The translations under genes and the position numbers were made by a program. Source: Vigna angularis (taxonomy: Eukaryota; Streptophyta; Magnoliopsida; Fabales; Fabaceae). From it: a stretch of 64,000 bases of DNA. This document shows positions 54,926-64,000 of this stretch, piece after piece (the first letter of the stretch is position 1; every line of letters starts with the position of its first letter). The notes below the pieces were generated by a model, which saw only the letters and a program-made list of their open reading frames with translations, was not told the DNA's origin and did not search any database. Location of the stretch: NCBI RefSeq assembly GCF_016808095.1, contig NC_068974.1, forward strand, positions 5,952,001 through 6,016,000. The letters run 5' to 3'.

Positions 54926-56084
54926 GCATTTTAATATGAAGAGTAGTAAGTTATCAAGAATGAACAATATCATATTAGCTCTCTTAGACATTTAAACAAA
55001 CAATTTATGAGCAGAATGAACATATAATACTCAGAATTAAGACAAAACATGCCAATACAAATTCAACCCTTACATGAATCAGAGAAAAACATCAAAACAG
55101 AGATGCGAAACAGTGTCAACACAATAATGAATCAAATGAAAACACGACACAAAGGAGAGAGATACTTAGCTTTTGAATTGCGTGGAAGAATCAGAGCTCT
55201 GAATACCACCTGATGGAAGAGGTTCCAAGGAAGAGGACTGAACGCGCGACGCAAGCTGATTTAAAGGACCTTGAAGCTTCTTCGAGAATGAAACGCAGCG
55301 AAATAACGAGGAACTAGAGATCAAGAAAGATTCTACCAAGACCTAATGGCGATAACCTTTGCACAAACCCTAGGCAAAAATAGAAGAAAGAATTTGAAGG
55401 AGAACGAACTTAATCAGAGATAGGACTCACAGAAACCCTAAATAGAGTAGGAACCCTAATCTGGACTAAAGGAACCCAAGAAAGGGAGGAAACTTAAAAT
55501 GAACCAATTAATCGGTTCAAAATGAGATTGAACGGTTGAAAAGAATTTTCAATCGGAGGAAAAGCTTTTAAACAGAGTAAAAGAGGATTTAATCGGTGAA
55601 ACTTCAAGAAAATGGTGAAAGGATGACGAAACCCTAGAAGGAGATGAAGATAATCGATGGAAGAGGAATTTTGTTGTTAAATAGGCTGAGGAAGGAAAGA
55701 AATATGAAATAAGATAATGAATCTGTGAAGAGAAAGAAAACTTACCGTTGATGGTGAGCTCTCGAGAAGAAAATGAACGTGGCTGATGATGCGGTCTGAA
55801 TGAAGACGTGGCAAAGGAAGAACGCGTGGCCAAGGATGGAAGGAAGAAGAAAGAAGTAAGGGTGTGAGATGAGGAAACAAAACCATCTGAGGGTTTCTTC
55901 TACTGAGAAAAAGGGAGAAGAAAGGATTTGTGGGTTTTTTTTTATCCGAAATGAAGGAAGAAAGGAAGGGTCAGTGAGTGAGTGAGTGAGGAACTCATTT
56001 TGGAGAGTTGTAGTTAGGTTTTTTTTTCAAAGTTCGAAGAAGATCAGAGCTTTTTCTAAAGTTTTTTTAATTATTAATTAATTA
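54926..56084. other. Right half of the second CACTA element, no gene supported
   Basis: At 55170-55215 the phrase CAGAGCTCTGAATACCACC next to TGATGGAAGAGG resembles a decayed primer site and LTR start of a minus-strand retroelement. Frames of 69-94 codons at 55549-55886 on the minus strand are Ser/Phe-rich and not recognised. A short GTGA repeat lies at 55973-55990. Confidence 0.35.
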
Positions 56085-56182
56085 AAAATCCGTATATAAT
56101 ATCTGTATGTAAAATGTTTAATACATACGGATTAAAATCCGTATGTAATAATCCGTATATAAAACATAATTTTCTTGTAGTG

Positions 56183-57215
56183 GTCCTATATCATTATTCA
56201 TCATAGAAATGTCTTCGTTTAGTCACAAGAAGTTCATATCAGAATCTAAAGAGATTTTTTACTTTTTCAGTGAATGATGTTTGAACGTCGAATTCGGCGG
56301 GGCTTCGACGTTCATACAATGTGGCAGTTACTAAGCATAATTACACGATGTACTGCTTTTATAATGATTTAATTTTCGTCAGCGGATCATCTAATTTTTA
56401 ATATTTTTTTTTTAATTTTTAATCATTCAATAGCACGTCCGACTCTGTGGAGTAGTGGAGTAGCGAATCATCTAATTCACGTCATTTGTTTGGGGCTGGA
56501 CGTCAATTAGTTCTTATCTGAATCAAAAGAGATGTATTACTTTCCACTGAATGATGTTTGAACGTCAATTACGGCTGGGCTTCGACATGGCTACAGATGA
56601 TGGACTGTGGCAGTTGCTTAGAATTATTCATGATATAATGTACGTCTATTTCTTAGAAAGTCTGACGTCATCATTTCATCTATAAATATAGCTTAAATTT
56701 CGCGTAATCCCTGCCCTCTTGTTTCTCTGTTGAACATATTAGGATTCATGGTTTTTATATCCTTTGTGTTTTCTTTTCCTTAGATTTTGAAGCATTTTTG
56801 TTCCTCAAATTGCAATTTGCTCACTTGAATTTCAAAGTGCCGCATTCCGGTCTCAGTTCATATGAAGGTGGCCTTTGAAATTCAAGTCAACAAAATGCTT
56901 TTTATAGTACAGAAATGATTAAGTTATCTTACTGAAAGGGAAGCGCTTAGGAAAAAGAAAAATGGTTCACAATATGTTTAATGCTGAAACAATTTTATGA
57001 TCTAAAATAATTATATAAAGAAGATGTTCAACTTCATCATTCAACAATGTTGAATCATTTTTTAAATTGTCTTGGAGTTGTCTTCTACCATTAGATTTCA
57101 GAGCTATTTGATTTCTTATGGTGGAAACAACTCCAAGATAAGTTAAATTTATAAAGTTGATGTCGAATATTGAGTGCATTCGACGCAAAGGCCTGGAGAT
57201 TGACGTCTCTTTTTG
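56183..57215 (+). repeat. Continuation of the interrupted copy, then dispersed repeat copy B
   Basis: From 56183 the sequence continues the site split by the CACTA element (CTATATCATTATTCATCATA). From 56272 it repeats copy A (51240-51900) with scattered differences and one insertion-like stretch (56340-56640). Confidence 0.75.
56284..56312. repeat. ACGTC inverted module
   Basis: Arms AACGTCGAA and TTCGACGTT are perfectly complementary, with spacer TTCGGCGGGGC. Confidence 0.8.
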
Positions 57216-57370
57216 GGATCAACGACGTCCTATATCTTAGAGGATTTCAAAAAGAAATCTCCTTTTACAAAACACTACATCTAAAATGAAGACCAAAGAT
57301 GATGGAAGACATTATAACCAAAACCAGGAATTAAAAATAAAACAAGCAAAACAATGGAGAATGTTTTTGA

Positions 57371-57865
57371 AATTCATAACTGTTAACATTTTCCTCTTGT
57401 TTTCTGCCATGCCTTCATGGATAACAAAGAAATGACTTCGTTTAGAGGAGGAATTGAAGGAAAACCAAAGGAAAAAGTTAACATGAATTTGGTTGCAGAA
57501 GTAATGTAGGATAGGTTTTCAAAGGGTCTACTTGAAATTCATAAGTGTTAAATTTTTCTTGTGTTTTCCCCCTTTGCCTTAATGGTTAACAAAGAAATGT
57601 CTTCATTTAGTAAAGGAAAAAAAGGAAAACACAAGAAAAAAGTTAACATGAATTTGATTACCGAAGTTATGTAGGATAGGTTTTCAAAGGGTCTACTTGA
57701 AATTCATAAGTGTTAACTTTTTCCTGTGTTTTCCCCCCATGCCTTCATGGTTAACAAAGAAATGTCTTCGTTTAGTAAAGGATAAGAAGAAAAACAGAAG
57801 AGAAAAATTAACATGAATTTGATTACCGAAGTTATGTAGGATAGGTTTTCAATGGGTCTACATAT
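57371..57865. repeat. Three ~163-bp tandem units, each able to form a long hairpin
   Basis: Units start near 57371, 57535 and 57697 with GAAATTCATAA. Each contains GTTAAC/TTTTCC...-type arms facing GGAAAA...GTTAAC about 55 bases later. In the second unit the arms CTTGTGTTTTCC and GGAAAACACAAG match perfectly. A further diverged unit lies at about 62160-62300. Confidence 0.75.
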
Positions 57866-58501
57866 TTATCAACGTGAAGGGCATTGGAGTGGTTGGGAAG
57901 ATTAATTGTGTGACCAGAATGTTACGTCAAATTCGAATGGTATTGGACGTTTTAATCTTCATCTAAAAGCCAAAGTTCGCTCCATTTTTTATTATTTTTC
58001 CTTTTTCCTTTTAAACTCTCACTATAACTTCCAAGCCTCATAGATCTTCGACGTTTTTTTTTTCGTCAGAAGCACCATAGTTTTTTTTACTTTTTCACTG
58101 AATGATGTTTGAACGTCTAATTCGGCCTGGATTCGACGTTCATACAAGATACTGAGCATAATTACACGATCTAATGTACGTCATCGAATTTCTTATGCTG
58201 GAAACAACTTGAAGATAATTTAAATTTTGAATCTAGTTACACAGTTGACGTAATATTTGAAACAAAGAGATCCACGTTTAGTATTGATACCACTCGACGT
58301 GGATTGAATGAATTTATTTACAACAATGCCACCGATTATTGTTAACGTTGGCTGTTATGTTATTTAACGTTGAACGTGTGACGTTGCACACCCTTATATA
58401 CACTGAATAAAAAAATCTTACGTACGTTGTTTTATATTGCACGAGTGACTTAAGATACTAAACCCTAATACTGAGGAAAATTATCTAGTATCCAAATTCA
58501 A

Positions 58502-59575
58502 ATGGCTTCTTCATCACATCCTTCAAGAGACAGAGGAAAGGTTGTTGTGGCTGCAAGAAATGTTGATCTCTCTAGGTGGATCAATGATGAGGAGACTTGT
58601 CTAGAGTTTATGAGGTGGAAGAAGTTTAAACATATTGTTCCTCATAAATATTTGAACCTTGACTTATTTGAAAAAGAGGGATTTCACTTCCAGGAATGGA
58701 TTGAAACTCAATGTCTATCTACACTTGTCTAGATGAAGGGTGATTGGTACCCTGACTTAGTAAGGGTCTTCTACAACAATATGAGAAACATAGATGGTGT
58801 CCTTCATTCTCGAGTAAAAAGAGTAAATGTTCACATTGACAATGATGTCTGGTTTCAACTTGCAGGATTAAAAGCCGAAGGGTTATTCTCTCACTTACAA
58901 TACTCAGAAACAAACAAATGACTGAAGAAAAAGGACGTGTACAGTAACTGGTTAAGGTTTCCTGGGAGATACACAATTGAAAGATTATATGTGCATGAGG
59001 GACTGAATAAAGAAGAAAAGATAACAACACACATTCTTGCTTGGGTGATTTTACCTGGTAGACCTATACAAGTACAAGACAGAATGACAACTAAAGATGT
59101 TTTTCTACTGTATGCCATCAAGAATGATGTTCCTACCAATTGGGTGGAAGTAATAAAAGATCATATGATTGATGCAAGAACCAAACATGCACGACATCTA
59201 CCATATGTTATGTTTATCAGGAAAATCCTGACCCTTCAAGGTGTGGATGTTAGTGGTGAAAAGAAATGCTATTGTAACTGCTCAAATGTTATAAATCAAA
59301 ACACCTTGAATTCCATTGCCCTTGTGAAGACAACAAAGTGATGGTGCTTCAAGGATGAAGAGAATATGGTTCAAAGTTCTGGATGCACAACTGCACTAAA
59401 TGAAGACCGCACCAACTTTGTCCTTGAAACCAATTTTGAAAGATTTGTTGTTGAAAAACTCAGGAGACTAGAACAGAAGATAGACGCTCTGCATAAGAAA
59501 AAGAATAAAAATGATTCTCCAACTGAAGATTCAAGTGAAGAGTCTAGTGAGGAGGATTCAATGGAAATATTCTGA
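58502..59575 (+). pseudogene. Array-protein homologue 2, full length with three in-frame stops
   Basis: A single frame of 358 codons from ATG (58502) to TGA (59573) has no frameshift but three internal stops: TAG 58730, TGA 58919 and TGA 59339. It shows MASSSHPSRDRGKVV, SRWINDEE, GDWYPDLVRVFYNNM, SRVKRVNVHIDNDVW, TTHILAWVILPGRPI, VPTNWVEVIKDHMI and LTLQGVDVSGE, collinear with the 377-residue array protein. The C-terminus is again coiled-coil-like (VEKLRRLEQKIDAL) and acidic (EDSSEESSEEDSMEIF). A TATA-like TATATACA lies at about 58396. No gag-pol is adjacent. Two stops are consistent with G-to-A change at Trp codons, typical for methylated elements. Confidence 0.8.
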
Positions 59576-60164
59576 ATTAGAATAGAGGCTTAGAATTTTA
59601 GTATGGAGTCGGTTTTGTGTTTCTGTTCTGTGTCTGTTTTGCTTCTAATCTGATTGTAATCACTATGAATATGAAGGAAATTGTACTACTTGAAACGAAA
59701 TCCAAATTGTTAACTTATTTCTTATGTTTTCTGTAGTTCTTCCCTGCGTCACCCTAACTTTTGTGATGACCTAGGAAGAGCTATGAGGAAACATAAAAAA
59801 TATGATATCAGAGTGACAAGTTACGACTAAATTTTATAAGTGGAGGACTAGATCAAGGATCCGCAAGTGTATTTATAGAAATGGACTTGATCTTTGACAT
59901 CGACTTTTACAATATGCGACGTAAAATTCATTTTTTCTATTTTTAACTTTTAAAACGTCGACGTTTTTAAGAATTTGACGTAATTAAACTTCAAGGATTT
60001 AAAAAATACCCATAATAACATTAAACAAATGAAAAATATGAAAATATAACCACGAAAAGTACATATTAAAATTTTAAACTGAGTTCAAACATACAAAAAT
60101 ATAAAAAAATATATTAAAATGTTACATTAATTTCAGAAAAATAAACTAAAATGGACTCTTGTTA
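59576..60164. other. Spacer between two convergent array-protein homologues
   Basis: 3' flank of homologue 2 and of homologue 3. ACGTAAAATTC and AACGTCGACGTT motifs occur at about 59930-59985. No gene. Confidence 0.45.
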
Positions 60165-61010
60165 CTAATCTGAGTCAGATGTCTCCATAGACTCATCTTC
60201 TGTTGTGTCATCTTCATCATCAGATTCACTTGCTAAGGGAGTTATGAGAGCATTGTCTTCATCTGATTCGGTGCCGTCTTGAACACCCAGCCATCTTTTG
60301 TTTTCTTTAGACCATTATGTCTCAATGCCGCTTTTCCTATTTCATTTGATTCGGTGCACCAAATTTTTTTTTCACCAGTAAGATCAACTTGATGTTGCTT
60401 CAATACACGGCTGATAAAAACACCATATGGAAGAATATGTCCATGACTACTTGCAATTTCAATCATGTGCTCACTCATAACAGCAACCTAGTTGGTTGGT
60501 ATCTGGGTTTTTATGGAATGAACTAAAAATAAATCTGCAGTAGTTAGACGATCACGTAAACATCTTCCAGGTAGTATTACCCAAGTAAGTATAAAAGCAC
60601 ACATTTTTTCTTCCATTTTCAAACCATCAAGTAGATACGGCTTGTATACCTTTAGCCTTGTTGGACTTCTCAGATATTCCTTATAAATTTTCTTCTTGTT
60701 GGTCCATTGGTTGAGTTCAGAATTTCTTTCATGAGACATGAAGCCTTCTGCTTCGAGACCAGTAAAAGATAGCCATATTTCGTCATCAATTTTAATATCG
60801 ACACCTTTCACCCGAGAGCATAGAACACCATCGACAACCTTCAGATTGTGGTAGAAGACCTGTACCAGGTCAGGATAGCAATCACCGGTCATTTCTAAAA
60901 ATTTTAGAAGACCAACATCTAAGGGCGGATTTTCGTTGTTTGATTTTAATTTTGTAATCAGTGGCTTCTTAAGCCATCTTTTGTTTTGCTGGTTGTAATC
61001 ATCTTTTGTA
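60165..61010 (-). pseudogene. Array-protein homologue 3 (minus strand), broken
   Basis: Reading leftward, the frame gives TGDCYPDLVQVFYHNL, SRVKGVDIKIDDEIW, CAFILTWVILPGRCL and IPTN, then TAG at 60488 where relatives have Trp. It continues in frame with VAVMSEHMIEIASSHGH, VLKQHQVDLTGEK and LKKTKDGWVF. A frame change then leads to an acidic end (SESDDEDDTTEDESMETSDS) stopping at 60165. The N-terminal Arg/Ser-rich part is missing or unrecognisable upstream of about 61010. It faces homologue 2 tail to tail. Confidence 0.72.
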
Positions 61011-61262
61011 TGTCAAAATCGCTAAAATGATTCTTGGGGCTCAAGTAAATTGAAAGTTGACACAGTCATTGACAAAAGACTCTAAGGATTGAAAAATCAC
61101 CAACAAAATGGAAAGGAAGGTGATGTGAACAACCAGAAAGGGATCAACAATAATTCTACAACACAAGAAAATGGATTTTCGTTGTTTGATTTTAATTTTT
61201 TAATCAGTGGCTTCTTAAGCCATCTTTTGTTTTGATGGTTGTAATCATCTTTTGAATATCAA
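60925..61262. repeat. ~92-bp direct duplication, ~243 bp apart
   Basis: GGATTTTCGTTGTTTGATTT through AATCATCTTTT occurs at 60927-61014 and again at 61172-61258 with few differences. Each copy contains GGCTTCTTAAGCC, a short palindrome. The left copy overlaps the 5' end of homologue 3. Confidence 0.8.
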
Positions 61263-64000
61263 TAAAATTCTCTATTGGCAATAACATTAGTGAATTGTGA
61301 TTGAATTGTTTAAATTGATTAAATCACTTGTATGATTGTAATTGAAATTTTTAATGTTACATCATTACATTGAATATACCATTGCACTCTTTTTGTTTTT
61401 TTTTTTCTTTTAGAACACCAATAGTTCATCGATTAGTAAAGCTACTCGACGTAATATTAATAGAAAAGTTATGAAACGAAGAGGTTAACATGATTCTTCA
61501 GACTTCGACGTATTATTGTCAGCTAGATTACTCCCTTTTATTTCTTTTTCCTTTAAACCAACAATAAACGTCCAATTTCTTGGGCATGTGACGTATTATT
61601 CGTTAACCAAACCCAAAGGTCGCTCCCTTTTTTATTTATTCTTTTTAATTTCAAATAGAATGTCCAACTTTATATGAGAAAACGCAGTTGGTTGGGCTTG
61701 ATAAATGATGTGTTAGAAACAAAGAGATCCACATCAAATACTGACACCACTCGACGTCCAGGTATATGGGAAAAGACTGTTGGCAGGGCATGATAAATTC
61801 TACGTTAAAACGAAGAGATACACGTCTAATATTGACACCACTTGACGTCCACGTTATTTGGGAAATACGTAGGGACGTCATTTTTCCTTCCGTATTCGAT
61901 GTAAAATTATTTGAAGGATTTCTAAAAGAAATCCATTATTACATAGGTTATAAATGGAAACGAAACAAAGGAAAAACATAATAACACTAAACAAAGGAAA
62001 AAAATGAAAATCAAACCACGAAAAGATCCGAAGGATTGTTAAAATGTAGAAGGATTTTTGTGAATGGAGGTTGTAGCGTTTTGAAAGGGTGCAAAATCCA
62101 AATCTTTCAACCTTTTTCTTTGTTAAAATGTAGAAGGATTTTTTTGAATAGAATCTGTTTTAAATTCATAAGTGTTAACATTTTCCTCTGGTTTGCTACC
62201 ATGCCTTCATCGTTAACAAAGAAATTTCTTCATTTAGTAGAGGAATCGATAACAAACCAACGGAAAAAGTTAACATGAATTTGTTTACGGAAGTTCTATA
62301 GTTTAATGAAGCAGGAGTAACAGTTTGAAAGGATGTGAAATCCAAATCTATCAACCTTTTCCTTTGGTTTTCTATACTCCTTCAAGCTTTTTTGTGTCCT
62401 TGAAGAAGATAACAGAAAACACAAAGAAAAAAAATTAACAGATGGAGTTCATAGCAGAAATTTTATAAATGGATGTGTATAGGTTATCTAAGGCTCTGAA
62501 ACTGTATTTATAGAAAAAAGGAATAATTTCCTTTGGCTTGATGTGGGGTGACCTTTGGCTTCAATAATAAAATGCAGTGCAAAGGTCACTCCTTTTTATT
62601 ATTTTTATCTTTTTTTATTTTTCCTTTTTAACCTCCAATAACACGTCAATTTTGGAAATATTCGACGTCCTCTATAGGGTGTGTTTTTGAAATTCCTTGA
62701 TAGAGTTTATGAATTTTATGAATGGAAGTTGTAGCATTTTGAAAGGCCTTGGAGTTGTTACAAGTTAACAAAAAGAAACCTTGGAGTTGTTACAAGAAAT
62801 TTTATAAATGGATGTCTACATAAATAATTATTGTTGGGAAAGGCCTGATATGGGCTTCAATAATAAAAGACAATCTACTTAAATGATATGTGGGAAAATG
62901 CAGTTTGCTGCTAGAAACGAAGAGGTTGACGTCAATTTCTTTAGACTTCCAAAGTGTCTTTTTGGTTTAATTCTTTTTTCTCTTAATCCAACAATAAACG
63001 TCGGATTCCTTGGGCATCTGACGTATTCGTTGGTTTAAAAGAAAAAAAAATTATTTGTGGCAAAAAAACGTCGAATTGGTGAAAGAGTTCGACATTCTTT
63101 TGTTAGTTTAAAAGAAAAAAGAAAAAAAAGAGGAACTGAGGTTATTGTTAACGTTTTCTATTTTGTTATGGCATGTTGAACTTTGACGTTATATGTGAGT
63201 ACACGTCAAAGCCAAATCCCCAATTAATTTGACTTGATATGTGGCTTCCTCCGCTTAATAAAACGTCGAAGCCACGCGTACAAGGACGTTTTTTTGTTTT
63301 GTTTAGAAGAAAAAATTAAAAACATAATTTCTGGAAAATACAATGTCCAACGCGAAGAAGAATTCAACGTTATGTGATTGGTTTAAAAGAAAAAGAAAAA
63401 ATAATAAAAAAGGAACTAAATAACAAAACGTCTAAGACAATATAAAATTGACATTTTATTGGTTGATTTAAACGTAAAATAAACAAATAACTACTAGCTG
63501 TAATATACAACGTCCTTCTTTTGTTATGGTCAACGTCATATTAATTAAATCAATATTTAGTATTTATTTATTTTGTATTGGACATCGGCTACTTCCTTAG
63601 GGACGTTATGTGATTACGACCAGCACGTCCAACCCCAACTTGTACGACGTTCTGTATTGTTTTAAACGTCGACCCCATAAAGTGTGGGACGTTCTGTTTG
63701 GTTTATAAGAGAAAAGAAATAAAGAATAAAAAAGGGATTTACTCTTTGGCTTCATGCTGGCATATAAAACGTCCAATATTTGTCATGATTGATGTCAAAT
63801 GTGCGGGTATGAGTAATACTGCTAGAAGCAAACCACTATTTCGTTATTTTTTTAATATAAATTGAACGTCAGATTTTTCTTAAGATGACATTATGTGATT
63901 CTAAGGTCATTGTTTTACGTCGATCTGGGCCTTATTTGACGTTAATACATTTTAGATTACGTCGATAAGCTTCTTGTTTGACGTTAACACATTTTAGACG
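61263..64000. other. Non-coding region rich in ACGTC modules
   Basis: Repeated modules pairing ACGTC with GACGT about 20-30 bases apart occur at about 61567, 62645, 63000, 63068, 63240, 63600 and 63665. The phrase AAACAAAGAGATCCAC...CCACTCGACGTC recurs at 58262, 61711 and 61800. A diverged unit of the hairpin repeat lies at 62160. No frame longer than about 80 codons; nothing recognisable as a gene. Confidence 0.55.

Larger units (their letters stand above)
52354..56182. mobile_element. Non-autonomous CACTA element, 3.8 kb, with captured gene fragment
   Basis: The left end CACTACAAGAAAAATT and the right end AATTTTCTTGTAGTG are inverted. A 3-bp duplication GTC flanks both (52351-52353 and 56183-56185). 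Subterminal repeats based on ATCCGTATATAA and TTACATACGG fill 52390-52680 and 56085-56165. A paralogous empty site at about 51853-51900 has a single GTT in place of GTC-element-GTC, confirming the boundaries. No transposase is visible. An MDP1-like phosphatase exon fragment lies inside on the minus strand. Confidence 0.9.

Overview
The window is repeat-rich nuclear DNA of a flowering plant, very probably a legume of the bean/soybean/cowpea group. This is inferred from LTRs built around TAATCGATTA palindromes, the AT-rich background, the types of retrotransposon and CACTA element present, and fragments of plant host genes (an UNC-13/PATROL1 homologue and a magnesium-dependent phosphatase). I see no intact host gene; almost everything is a mobile element or a relic of one.

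Region 1 (1-6384) holds the end of a minus-strand copia LTR with its polypurine tract, then decayed LTR-like DNA in which a ~295-bp unit carrying paired GTAATCGATTAC palindromes recurs. Region 2 (6394-42939) is one nested structure. The outer shell is a Mutator-like Pack-MULE with TIRs starting GAGAGTTACTCCCTCCA and a perfect 9-bp target duplication; it carries an intron-containing fragment of a PATROL1/UNC-13-like gene. A CACTA (En/Spm) transposon with decayed TNP2- and TNPA-like genes sits inside that fragment (7082-~42324). Inside the CACTA are two retroelements: a 20.6-kb Ty1/copia element of Sirevirus type (10286-30893, target duplication AAATG) and a 5.7-kb gag-only LTR element on the minus strand (35884-41607, target duplication TTATG).

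The most unusual object is inside the Sirevirus. Downstream of pol, a 1,065-bp cassette is repeated head to tail 12 times (16311-29088). Each cassette has four TAATCGATT palindromes like those of the LTR, TATA-like sequences and an Arg-rich open reading frame. Eleven copies encode a 259/260-residue truncated protein whose stop codon comes from the palindrome of the next cassette. The twelfth encodes the full 377-residue protein with an acidic, coiled-coil C-terminus. The cassettes differ by roughly 0.1 % by eye, whereas the two LTRs differ by about 1.7 %, so the array expanded or was homogenised after insertion. All 12 reading frames are open while gag and pol carry nonsense codons.

Region 3 (42949-64000) has an AT-rich stretch with a broken small cysteine-rich secreted peptide gene, TA microsatellites around a GC-richer island of possibly organellar origin, and LTR relics. 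Three further broken homologues of the array protein lie at 48.5, 58.5 and 60.2 kb, not next to any gag-pol. They lie in ~15 kb of DNA sprinkled with inverted modules made of ACGTCGAA and TTCGACGT. A second, non-autonomous CACTA element (52354-56182, target duplication GTC) carries a fragment of an MDP1-like phosphatase gene; a paralogous empty site is present in the same window. The recurrence of one protein family beside two different palindrome vocabularies suggests, as a hypothesis, an element-encoded DNA-binding regulator and its target sites.
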